A stretch of 32,728 bases of DNA from Deltaproteobacteria bacterium RBG_13_52_11 (GCA_001797745.1 MGQF01000062.1:3460-36187), one strand, 5' to 3'; positions 16,598 through 24,831 are shown, counted from the stretch's first letter. Program-made: numbers and translations. Notes: a model not told the origin generated them from the sequence alone.

Positions 16598-17824
16598 TTA
16601 GTGATCGCACGTATTGGCGCCGGTCTGGAGAGTCCCTTTCAGGTACTGTTCGACCACCTCTTTCGGGGATTCTGCGATAGCGCCTGTTATCACCCGTATC
16701 CCCTTTTCCGCAAAAAGCTGTTGCGCACGGCTCCCCATACCCCCTGCAATGACACAATTGACGCCCTGCTGGGAGAGCCATACAGGCAGCAGTCCTGGTT
16801 CATGAGGCGGCGGGTTGACGTAGGTCTCGTTCACCACCTTGCCTTCTCCATCAGCGTCAATCAAGGCAAATGCCTCACAGTGACCGAAGTGCGCACAGAG
16901 CTTTCCTTCATATGTGGGAACTGCAAATTTCATGGTGCCCTCCTGTTGTATTTTTTTATTTTTTTCTTCTTTCTTTTCCTGCTGTTCAGGCGTTGAGGGC
17001 GGTTTTTCTGCCGTATGTATTTCCCCCTGCATGATGACAGTGGCGATGGTCTCGAACCGCTTTGCCGTTTCCGACTTTCCATAGAAATACACAGAGGGCC
17101 GGCCCTCATCGCCGCTTTTAACGATATCGGGATCAAGCGGGACCTTGCCGAGGAAGGGAACGCCGTGCTTGCGAGCAAGAGCTTCACCGCCTCCTCGGGA
17201 GAATATATCTGTTTCTTTTCCGCAGTGAGGGCAGATAAAGCCGCTCATATTCTCTATGATCCCTGCTATAGGGAGTTTGAGCTGTCTGCAAAAGGTGACG
17301 CACTTCTCCACGTCTATGATAGACACCTCCTGAGGGGTTGTCAGGATTACGGCCCTGGCTTTCTTCCCGAGGATTTGCGCGACGGAAAGGGGCTCATCTC
17401 CTGTCCCCGGAGGGCAGTCGACAACGAGATAGTCGAGCTTCCCCCAGGCGACGCGCTGGATAAACTCCCGGATCATATTGGCCTTTATAGGGCCTCTCCA
17501 GATGACGGGGTGTTCATCGTTGTCGAGGAGAAAGCCCATGGAGACGGCGTTGACGTTGGCGTAGCACTCGATGGGGAGAAATTCTTCGTTATGTATCCCC
17601 ATCTTCTTGCCGGTGAGACCGAGGAGCTTGGGGATGCTTGGGCCGTGGATATCGACATCGAGGATGCCAGACCTCAACCCCTGCAGAGAGAGGCTGAGCG
17701 TCAGGTTCACCGCCGCAGTACTCTTTCCGACACCCCCTTTGCCGGAGAGTACAATAATGATATGGTCGATATCGTCGAGCTTCTTCTGTATTGCGATGTT
17801 CTGTGCGGATTGGTCTTCTTTCAT
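16598..17824 (-). CDS. Mrp/NBP35 (ApbC-like) P-loop ATPase fused to a C-terminal NifX/DINITRO domain
   Basis: SGKGGVGKSTAAVNLTLSL; DVDIHGPSIPKLLG; VDCPPGTGDEPLSV; FICPHCGKETDIF; linker EKKEEKNKKIQQEGT; C-terminal MKFAVPTYEGKLCAHFGHCEAFALID. Confidence 0.94.
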   Translation of the reverse strand: MKEDQSAQNIAIQKKLDDIDHIIIVLSGKGGVGKSTAAVNLTLSLSLQGLRSGILDVDIHGPSIPKLLGLTGKKMGIHNEEFLPIECYANVNAVSMGFLLDNDEHPVIWRGPIKANMIREFIQRVAWGKLDYLVVDCPPGTGDEPLSVAQILGKKARAVILTTPQEVSIIDVEKCVTFCRQLKLPIAGIIENMSGFICPHCGKETDIFSRGGGEALARKHGVPFLGKVPLDPDIVKSGDEGRPSVYFYGKSETAKRFETIATVIMQGEIHTAEKPPSTPEQQEKKEEKNKKIQQEGTMKFAVPTYEGKLCAHFGHCEAFALIDADGEGKVVNETYVNPPPHEPGLLPVWLSQQGVNCVIAGGMGSRAQQLFAEKGIRVITGAIAESPKEVVEQYLKGTLQTGANTCDH

Positions 17825-18705
17825 ATCTCCTCCAGGATCGATTGCAGTTTTGTATGAATGGCCCGGATAGCGTTGCTTGCGTCGCAGCCGGGGTTATAGT
17901 CCACGATGGCCTTCCCCGCCCTCTGCGCCTCGGTAATCGCCGTTTCGTATGGTATTTCGCCGAGAAACGTATGGTTGCCTGCGTCGCAGTACTCCTTGAT
18001 GGCAGCCAGCCAGGAAGGGTTGATGTCGCACTTATTGACCACCACGGCGGCCCTGAGGCGGAAATGGTTCGCCAGGGCGATGACACGTTCAAGGTCATGG
18101 ACCCCCGTCGGAGTCGGCTCCGTTACGACGATTGCCAGGTTCGTTCCCGTCACGGAAGAGATAACCGGACACCCGATGCCGGGCGGCCCGTCTATAATAA
18201 TAAGTCGCTTTCCCATTGACTCCGCCTCTACCCTGGCTTCGTTCCTCACTGCCGCGACAAGCTTTCCCGAGTTGTCTTCCCCCGGCAGAAGTTCTGCAAA
18301 AACAAATCGCGCGTGATTGCCTGTATCCGATACATACCAGTGGCCTGCGGTATGGGGTGAAAAATTGACGGCATGGGCCGGACAGAAGAGGTAGCAGGCG
18401 CCGCACCCCTCACAGGAAAGCTGGTCAACGATAAAATCGGATGAGATGGCCCCAAAACGGCACACGTCCCTGCATACCCCGCAGCCGGTGCAGCGTGCGA
18501 GGTCTATTGCGGCCTTCTTCCCCCCGGAGAAGGCGCTCTCTCGGATGATCCTTTCGGGCGAAAGGATCATGTGAAGATTGGCGGCGTCTACATCGCAGTC
18601 GACCATGACCTTGTCAATAAACAATGAGGCAAGGGCAGCTACGAGAGAGGTCTTACCGGTGCCGCCTTTGCCGCTTATGACAACGATCTCTTTTAACGTC
18701 TCCAT
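17821..18705 (-). CDS. MinD-superfamily ATPase with inserted 2x[4Fe-4S] ferredoxin domain (copy 1)
   Basis: ISGKGGTGKTSLVAAL; CTGCGVCRDVCRFGAI and CEGCGACYLFCPAHAV; IDGPPGIGCPVISS. Confidence 0.94.
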   Translation of the reverse strand: METLKEIVVISGKGGTGKTSLVAALASLFIDKVMVDCDVDAANLHMILSPERIIRESAFSGGKKAAIDLARCTGCGVCRDVCRFGAISSDFIVDQLSCEGCGACYLFCPAHAVNFSPHTAGHWYVSDTGNHARFVFAELLPGEDNSGKLVAAVRNEARVEAESMGKRLIIIDGPPGIGCPVISSVTGTNLAIVVTEPTPTGVHDLERVIALANHFRLRAAVVVNKCDINPSWLAAIKEYCDAGNHTFLGEIPYETAITEAQRAGKAIVDYNPGCDASNAIRAIHTKLQSILEEI

Positions 18706-18711
18706 TTCATG

Positions 18712-19575
18712 TCACCTTTGACTTGTCTGCCCCGGCAGTCTCGCGATATTGATGGTGAGGTCCACAAAATGATCGAGATAACAAGGGAGTGCGCTCAGGA
18801 TAATCTCCCCCCTCGAATAGGCCTTGGCTATCTCCCTGTCTTCAGGAAGCGTCATGAGCAGGGGGATGTTGTTTTGCGAAAGGTAGTCCCTAAGAGGCGC
18901 AAACTCCCCCTGTTCTCTGTTGATGACGACCCCCACCGGTTTATCCATGGTGAGGGCGACGGATACGGCAATCTTCAAATCGTGAAGCCCAAAGGGGGTC
19001 GGTTCGGTGACGAGGACTACCATATCCGCATCAGAGATGGTCTTTACCACGGGGCAGGATGTGCCTGGAGGGGCGTCGATGATCTTGATATACCCATCCT
19101 TATAGTATTCCTTGACTGCCCTTATAACCGGAGCGGCCATGGGCTCGCCCACAGTGAGGACCCCTTGTACAAAATCTATGTCCTGGATTGCTGTGCCCTG
19201 TTCCGTATAGCCGACTTCGCGCTCCTCCTCCCTGATGGCCCCTTCGGGACAGATTTTCACGCAGAGCCCGCAGCTGTGGCACATCTCCGGAAAGATCATG
19301 GTGGCGCTTGGGAAGTTCACGATGGCCTTGAACTGGCATTGCGCCCCGCATGCTCCACAAAACGTGCATTTGTCGAGGTCGACAGCAGGCACCATGACCT
19401 TCACCGGCTTTTTCCCGTTGTTGGCAGGCCTGAGAAAAAGATGCCCATTCGGTTCCTCTACATCACAGTCAAGGTATTGAACCTGCTGTCTGAAAGATGC
19501 CAGGTGGTAGGCGAAATTGATTGCTATGGTCGTCTTCCCCGTTCCCCCCTTGCCGCTTGCGAATGCTATCTTCAT
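18712..19575 (-). CDS. MinD-superfamily ATPase with inserted 2x[4Fe-4S] ferredoxin domain (copy 2)
   Basis: ASGKGGTGKTTIAINFAYHLA; CTFCGACGAQCQFKAI and CHSCGLCVKICPEGAI; IDAPPGTSCPVV. Confidence 0.95.
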   Translation of the reverse strand: MKIAFASGKGGTGKTTIAINFAYHLASFRQQVQYLDCDVEEPNGHLFLRPANNGKKPVKVMVPAVDLDKCTFCGACGAQCQFKAIVNFPSATMIFPEMCHSCGLCVKICPEGAIREEEREVGYTEQGTAIQDIDFVQGVLTVGEPMAAPVIRAVKEYYKDGYIKIIDAPPGTSCPVVKTISDADMVVLVTEPTPFGLHDLKIAVSVALTMDKPVGVVINREQGEFAPLRDYLSQNNIPLLMTLPEDREIAKAYSRGEIILSALPCYLDHFVDLTINIARLPGQTSQR

Positions 19576-19602
19576 GTATAACCTTCCGTCTGTTCACTTC
19601 GC

Positions 19603-19833
19603 TCATGCCCGTGTCATGGGCGCGTTACACTGGGGGCACAACTGCTGGTAGCACGGGACACCCCGTTGGTGAGGCGCCCGCTGCCCACACGTAGGGCAGA
19701 CGCATTCCCCGCCTGGGCCAAGCCCTTTGCCGCCCATCCTGCCGCGTCCGCCCCCTGATCCGCGGCCCGCACCTGCACCTGCAGCACCCTGTATATTCCC
19801 TGGTCCTTTATTCCTGCCATATCCCTTCGCCAT
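19603..19833 (-). CDS. Small Gly/Arg-rich zinc-ribbon protein, copy 2
   Basis: CPTCGQRAPHQRGVPCYQQLCPQCNAPMTR. Confidence 0.82.
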   Translation of the reverse strand: MAKGYGRNKGPGNIQGAAGAGAGRGSGGGRGRMGGKGLGPGGECVCPTCGQRAPHQRGVPCYQQLCPQCNAPMTRA

Positions 19834-19860
19834 TTTTTACCTCCCTGGGATGTTTGTCAT

Positions 19861-19890
19861 ATACGGTGAGGGCAGTAGCCCTCACCGTAT
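19861..19890. other. Perfect 13-bp intraoperonic hairpin ATACGGTGAGGGC-AGTA-GCCCTCACCGTAT
   Basis: Inverted repeat read directly; lies between the DUF5320 stop (19896) and the next gene start (19833); no U tract on the minus strand. Confidence 0.85.
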
Positions 19891-19895
19891 CCCCT

Positions 19896-20267
19896 TTACT
19901 TTTCGTCCTGGAGCTTTGTGAGGCGATCTTGAATCTGTTTCAAGGCGTCCTCCATATCAGCCGCCTCTGCTTTGAGCATGTCGATTTCAGTCTCCTTGTC
20001 CATGGGGGGTGAGCCATACGGAGGCGCACCTGCCTGGGGCCACTGGAAAAACGGGTTCATGGGGGCACAGAACGGCAACCCGGTGGCGTAGAACCAGTGT
20101 CTGAAGCGAAGACCTCTTCCACTGCCCCGGCCCATTCCTGGTCCGAAATACCCCCTTCCAAAGGCTGGATTGGCATATCCCGGCATATCATATCCCGCAC
20201 AATAACCGCCCCTTCTTCCTGTCATCGACCCCATTCCCATTGGTCCTGTTCCATCTCCTCTCGGCAT
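19896..20267 (-). CDS. DUF5320 domain protein
   Basis: MPRGDGTGPMGMGSMTGRRGGYCAG N-terminal signature, Gly-rich middle, C-terminal coiled coil. Confidence 0.88.
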   Translation of the reverse strand: MPRGDGTGPMGMGSMTGRRGGYCAGYDMPGYANPAFGRGYFGPGMGRGSGRGLRFRHWFYATGLPFCAPMNPFFQWPQAGAPPYGSPPMDKETEIDMLKAEAADMEDALKQIQDRLTKLQDEK

Positions 20268-20285
20268 AACTCATACCTCCCTTCC

Positions 20286-21041
20286 TTACCAGTGCCCGCT
20301 TACATCGGGACCGGCCAGTTTAATAAGCTTTCCCTCCTCGAAAGCCCTGAGTGCCTCTGATACGGTCATGTTGGATGCGGTGTATACCGCGACTCCGGCA
20401 GTCTGAAGCACCCGGAATGCATTCGGCCCCAGATGGCCGCTGATGACGGTTTGTGCCCCTGCATTGACGATATTCTCGGCGCTCTGAATACCTGCCCCCT
20501 GGGGAGCATTCATGCTGACCGTGTTATCGACAACGCTGTGGGTTTTTGTTTCGGGGTCATAGATGATGATCTTTCTGCTTCTCCCGAACCTTTCGTCTAC
20601 CTTACCCTCTAAAGTCCCATCGACACTCGTTACCGCAATCTTCATTATCCCTCCTTGTTGGGTGAGTACGCCCTTCCCCTTTTGTTGCATACCTTTTCCC
20701 CAGCCATGCCGACACTTATGGCGCCAGCCGCAGGGGGGAATATTGTTCGCGTCCACAATGACATTTCCCCCTTCGATCCTCAGCGCCTTGCCGTTTACGA
20801 CGGCATCGGCCATCTTTTCATGGGCCGATAAAAGGAGACGGTGAAACGTGGGTTGAGAGACATTCATCTGCCTTGCGGCCTCCTCCTGGGGTAAGCCGAG
20901 GAGGTTTTTGAGACGGATCGCCTCCAATTCATCATGCTGGATGACGACCTCCTCCAATTCTGCCAGCCTTACGCCTGCGGGCTTAAAGTACGTCACACTG
21001 GGGAGAAAACCTATGTTTCGTCTGCATCTTGGACGCGTCAT
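20286..21041 (-). CDS. DUF134 (HTH) regulator fused to a C-terminal NifX/DINITRO domain
   Basis: TRPRCRRNIGFLPSVTYFKPAG...LEAIRLKNLLGLPQEEAARQMNVSQPTFHRLLLSAHEKMADAVVNGKALRIEGG; then MKIAVTSVDGTLEGKVDERFGRSRKIIIYD. Confidence 0.94.
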   Translation of the reverse strand: MTRPRCRRNIGFLPSVTYFKPAGVRLAELEEVVIQHDELEAIRLKNLLGLPQEEAARQMNVSQPTFHRLLLSAHEKMADAVVNGKALRIEGGNVIVDANNIPPCGWRHKCRHGWGKGMQQKGKGVLTQQGGIMKIAVTSVDGTLEGKVDERFGRSRKIIIYDPETKTHSVVDNTVSMNAPQGAGIQSAENIVNAGAQTVISGHLGPNAFRVLQTAGVAVYTASNMTVSEALRAFEEGKLIKLAGPDVSGHW

Positions 21042-21095
21042 GTTTCAATTACTTTCAGATAAAGCGCATAAAAACAATAAGATACAAATATTATA

Positions 21096-21127
21096 ATGAA
21101 TATATATTCATAATAGAATTTTGTCAA
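21096..21127 (-). promoter_or_regulatory. Predicted promoter TTGACA-N17-TATATT of the DUF134-NifX operon overlapped by the 16-bp perfect palindrome ATGAATATATATTCAT (21096-21111)
   Basis: Reverse strand reads TTGACA AAATTCTATTATGAATA TATATT; the palindrome covers the end of the spacer and the -10; start codon at 21041. Confidence 0.65.
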
Positions 21128-21295
21128 GGGGAAAGCCCCAGTTTCTTGGTCTTCTGTACAAAAAATGCTATATAGGGGATGTTGGTTCTAAAACACCTTG
21201 ACGGAATTGTCTTACAGGGGTAAAAAAGTTGTTCTGAAACGAGCAAGTAACGGTGCTGAAAGATTTTGGTTTACTCAGAAAATAGCCACCAATAT

Positions 21296-21391
21296 CTCTT
21301 CTCCCCTGGGGGAGAGGATGTAAGGTGAGGGGGAAAGCCATAATTATAACCACCCTCACCCCGGCCCTCTCCCGCCAGCGGGAGAGGGGGA
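21296..21391. repeat. REP/MITE-like nested palindromic element
   Basis: Hairpins CTCCCC-TG-GGGGAG (21301-21314) and CCCTCTCCCGC-CA-GCGGGAGAGGG (21365-21388), joined by outer pairing GGTGAGGG/CCCTCACC. Confidence 0.75.
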
Positions 21392-21412
21392 TATAGCGGA
21401 TTTGCATCATTC

Positions 21413-21898
21413 GTGGGTAACGAAACCGCCATGGGAAATTATGAAGAAAAAGCAGGTATGAAGCGGCCATCCATCAGGGTTGACAGAGACGGCCTGTGGT
21501 ACTTCCAGGGGAGGGAGATCATCCGCAAGGATATCCTCTCCCTCTTTTATGACTCTCTCCACCTCGACGAGGAAGGGTATTATATAGAGATCAACGGAGA
21601 GCGCGAATACCTGGAGGTGGAGGATACGGTGTTTTTAGTGCAGGGGGCGGAGCTGGTCAGGGAGGAGGCCTTCCTCATCCGCCTCAACGACGGCACCCAG
21701 GAGCAATTAGATCTTGATACCCTGCGCATAACAAAGGAGAACGTTCCCTACTGCCTAGTCAAGGAGGGAAGGTTCCCTGCCCGTTTTTTGCGCCTCCCCT
21801 TTTACCAGGTGGCCCAACACGCCCAGCACGATGAGGATACTGATGAATACTTCCTCCTGCTCAACGGGAGGAAGTACCCCTTGCAACGGGCCTCATAG
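21413..21898 (+). CDS. Conserved hypothetical, DUF1285-like
   Basis: IRVDRDGLWYFQGREIIRKDILSLFYDSLHLDEEGYYIEINGEREYLEVEDTVFLVQ. Start may be an internal ATG. Confidence 0.65.
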   Translation: MGNETAMGNYEEKAGMKRPSIRVDRDGLWYFQGREIIRKDILSLFYDSLHLDEEGYYIEINGEREYLEVEDTVFLVQGAELVREEAFLIRLNDGTQEQLDLDTLRITKENVPYCLVKEGRFPARFLRLPFYQVAQHAQHDEDTDEYFLLLNGRKYPLQRAS

Positions 21899-24349
21899 AC
21901 CTTGATAAGCCCTCACCGCTAATTTTTTGCCATCGCTCTGCACCGTAATGGCCCCGTCCAGATCAGTCCGCAGTACCTGGCAACCGAGCGCCTCATATCG
22001 CTCCACAACCCCTTTTCCCGGGAGGTGAAAGGGGTTCCCAAAGCCGAGCGAAATGACGGCGTACTGGGGTGAGACCCGCTTGATGAAGGGGTCAGTGCTG
22101 GATTTTTTGCTCCCGTGATGGGGGACCTTGATCACCTGGGCGCGCAGCCCCTTGTCGGCCCCCAAGAGTCTGGCCTCTGCTTGTTTCTCAATATCCCCGG
22201 TGAAGAGCAGGCGATGATCGCCAAAAGAAATCATCAGCACTAACGCATTATTGTTGACCCAACCCCTTTTCTGAGCCCTTCCGGCCATCCACCCCTCAGC
22301 AGGATGGAGGGCCTGAACCTGAACCCCCTCAATGGTGCGGGCGAATCCATCCCCTACCCTCACCATAGTGATCCCTTTGCCCCTGATGATTCCCAGAAGT
22401 TCTTGATAGCTAGGACTCGGGTTCTCCATCCCATTGTGCCAGAACTCCCGGCAACGGAAGTGCCGGGCAATAAAGATGAGGCCCTTATAGTGATCCGGTT
22501 GCGGGTGGGAGAGGACCAGATAATCGATCTTCAAGATGCGCCTCTCCCAGAGGAAGGGGGCTATCACCCTTTCTCCCACATCGAAATCCCCGTAGGGACC
22601 TCCTCCATCAATCAACATCCGCTTGCCCCAAGGGAATTCCACCAGGGCGCAGTCCCCCTGCCCGACATCAAGGAAGGTCGCCCGAATGCCGTGAGTCGCT
22701 GAACCCCTGATGCCCCAATAGGAGAGATCGAGCAACGCAAGCACGAGCATGAGGGCCAGGACCGCCTTTTTAAGGCGAGGCCCCTTGAGCCAGAGGAGGG
22801 AGGCGACAAAGGCGTACATGATAATCATCTCCAGCGCCGTGGGGCTCGGCAGGTAAAAGGAGGCGAAGGGGAGGGAAGCGAGTAACTCCATAGTCTTAGT
22901 CCCCCAATAGGATAATACGGCAGCTGCCTGGGCCAAGAGGGCCCCGCATGATGGGAAGATAGGGATCAGGGGGAGAGAGAGGAGACCGAGGGGGAGGATG
23001 CCAAACCCCACCAAGGGGATGATGATGGCATTGGAGGCAAGACCCATGGTTGAGAAGCGATGGAAGTGGAATGCCACCACAGGGGAGGTGACGACCAAGG
23101 CAGCACAGGAGGTGATGAGAGAGAGGATTATTACCTTTTTAATCCATCCACCCCTTCTGCGGGTCAAGAGGGTTAGGGGGTCGTCCTGATGGTAAAGGAG
23201 GCGATAGATGGGAGGGGTGAGCACGATAATCCCCAACACGGAGAGGAAGGAGAGTTGAAATGAGGGGTCCCAGAGTGCAGTCGGGGAGCAGAGAAGGATG
23301 ATGAAGGCGGCGAGGCCCAGGGTGTTAAGGGGGTTCCGATATCTGTCTAAAAGGATGGAGACCAGGAAACAGGAGGCCATGATACCCGACCGAATAGTGG
23401 GGACGGGAAATCCGGTGATGAAGATATAGGCGAGCAGCGGGGGAAAGGTGGCGAGGGCGGCGATCTTTCGGGTATCATACCGCAAGAGGGCGCGCTCTGA
23501 TAACGCAAGAAGCCCTTGGACGGAAAAAAAGATGAGAGTAACGATGATGGCTAGGTGCGAACCAGAGATGGAGAGGATGTGGACTGCCCCCACGGCAACA
23601 AAGGCCTCGTTGACCTCTTTGGATATCTCCCCCCGCTCACCGATAAGCAAGGCCTTAAGAAACCCCCTCCCCGGCGGGGAGGTGTTCGCATCGAGAAAGG
23701 CCTCTACCCGCTCCCGCCAGTAGTCAAACCCACGCAAGAGGGGGTTCCCCTTTTCCGTGCTCAAGATTTGAATCTGGCCCCCATCACGCACATACCCCGT
23801 GACCAAGACCCCCATACGCCTCAGGTATCCTGCATGATCAAAGGAGCCTGGGTTGCGGAAGTTGCGGGGATGATAGAGCTTGGCCTGGAGGCGCACGCGA
23901 TAGCCATACCTCAATGGTATGGCAGGATCTCTGAGGGTGATCCTCACCCGCCCCGTAACAGGAATAATGGTATCGCCTTCGGAGATTTCCTCGGCCAGGA
24001 GATAGACGATGGTCTTCCCCTCATACCTCTGCGGGGGGAGGTAGATGGTGCCTGTCATCTGCACCTTTTGTCTGTCGGGGATCCGCGAGATATGGTTGGG
24101 AGGGATAGTGGGGTACATACTGAGATGGATAAGGAGGGCTCCCAGGGAGAGCAGAAGGGCCAGCGCAAGGAGTCGTGCAATTGGTAGCTTCCGGCGCCAG
24201 AGGAGGAGGCAAAGGGGGAGCAGTAGACACAACGCCATCAGGGAGATGATGACAGGGATATGTGCGCCAATCAGGATCCCCCCGATGAGGGCGAGGCAAA
24301 GGGAGAGGAAAGGAAATTGGAGTCCTTTCCACCCCGAGGCAATCATCAC
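21893..24349 (-). CDS. comEC: ComEC/Rec2-family DNA internalization competence protein
   Basis: Competence domain LLIGERGEISKEVNEAFVAVGAVHILSISGSHLAI; C-terminal MBL domain FLDVGQGDCALVEFPWGKRMLIDGGG...LSHPQPDHYKGL...VPHHGSKKSS. Confidence 0.95.
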   Translation of the reverse strand: MMIASGWKGLQFPFLSLCLALIGGILIGAHIPVIISLMALCLLLPLCLLLWRRKLPIARLLALALLLSLGALLIHLSMYPTIPPNHISRIPDRQKVQMTGTIYLPPQRYEGKTIVYLLAEEISEGDTIIPVTGRVRITLRDPAIPLRYGYRVRLQAKLYHPRNFRNPGSFDHAGYLRRMGVLVTGYVRDGGQIQILSTEKGNPLLRGFDYWRERVEAFLDANTSPPGRGFLKALLIGERGEISKEVNEAFVAVGAVHILSISGSHLAIIVTLIFFSVQGLLALSERALLRYDTRKIAALATFPPLLAYIFITGFPVPTIRSGIMASCFLVSILLDRYRNPLNTLGLAAFIILLCSPTALWDPSFQLSFLSVLGIIVLTPPIYRLLYHQDDPLTLLTRRRGGWIKKVIILSLITSCAALVVTSPVVAFHFHRFSTMGLASNAIIIPLVGFGILPLGLLSLPLIPIFPSCGALLAQAAAVLSYWGTKTMELLASLPFASFYLPSPTALEMIIMYAFVASLLWLKGPRLKKAVLALMLVLALLDLSYWGIRGSATHGIRATFLDVGQGDCALVEFPWGKRMLIDGGGPYGDFDVGERVIAPFLWERRILKIDYLVLSHPQPDHYKGLIFIARHFRCREFWHNGMENPSPSYQELLGIIRGKGITMVRVGDGFARTIEGVQVQALHPAEGWMAGRAQKRGWVNNNALVLMISFGDHRLLFTGDIEKQAEARLLGADKGLRAQVIKVPHHGSKKSSTDPFIKRVSPQYAVISLGFGNPFHLPGKGVVERYEALGCQVLRTDLDGAITVQSDGKKLAVRAYQGL

Positions 24350-24831
24350 TGGACGCGGAAAAAGAGGGGGCTTTTAAGGTAGTGGTAGTGCCCCGTGATT
24401 ACCTGGGGGACCTCCTTTTCGTCTGTCCGCTGGACCAGGAAGTGATTGAATTCCTCAAATTGCGAGAGCCGTATACCACTCGTGGTGGCGAGGTCTAAGA
24501 AGCTCTGATCGACAACGAACTCTTGTGCAGAGGTCTTTTGAAAAAAATCCTCTTCCTTCATCTCCAGAAGGATAAAGGTGAAGGTGATGAGGGCATCGAC
24601 GGAAAGGGTTCCCTTCCTCCTGTCCACAGGTCCCAGCAGGGTGAAAAATATGGTCTCCCCGAGGGCAGAGGCGATAAACTCCTGGAGCCGGTGACACGTA
24701 ATCTGGCCCTCTACCCGGACTTCTCCCGGTACCTTATGGAGTTTGCGTACAGTGACCTCTCGAAAGGGGGTGATCAGATCGCCCCGATAGGGGGATACAA
24801 CCGATTGGAAATTCACCTCATAGAGATGCAT
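24346..24831 (-). CDS. Hypothetical protein overlapping comEC by 4 nt
   Basis: Intact 161-aa ORF, translationally coupled arrangement with comEC; no family recognised. Confidence 0.6.
   Translation of the reverse strand: MHLYEVNFQSVVSPYRGDLITPFREVTVRKLHKVPGEVRVEGQITCHRLQEFIASALGETIFFTLLGPVDRRKGTLSVDALITFTFILLEMKEEDFFQKTSAQEFVVDQSFLDLATTSGIRLSQFEEFNHFLVQRTDEKEVPQVITGHYHYLKSPLFFRVQ

Noticed and set aside
17015-19581. Long plus-strand ORFs (280 and 290 aa) opposite the Mrp and MinD genes
   Set aside because: Shadow ORFs of strongly supported P-loop ATPase genes; compositions lack recognisable domains.
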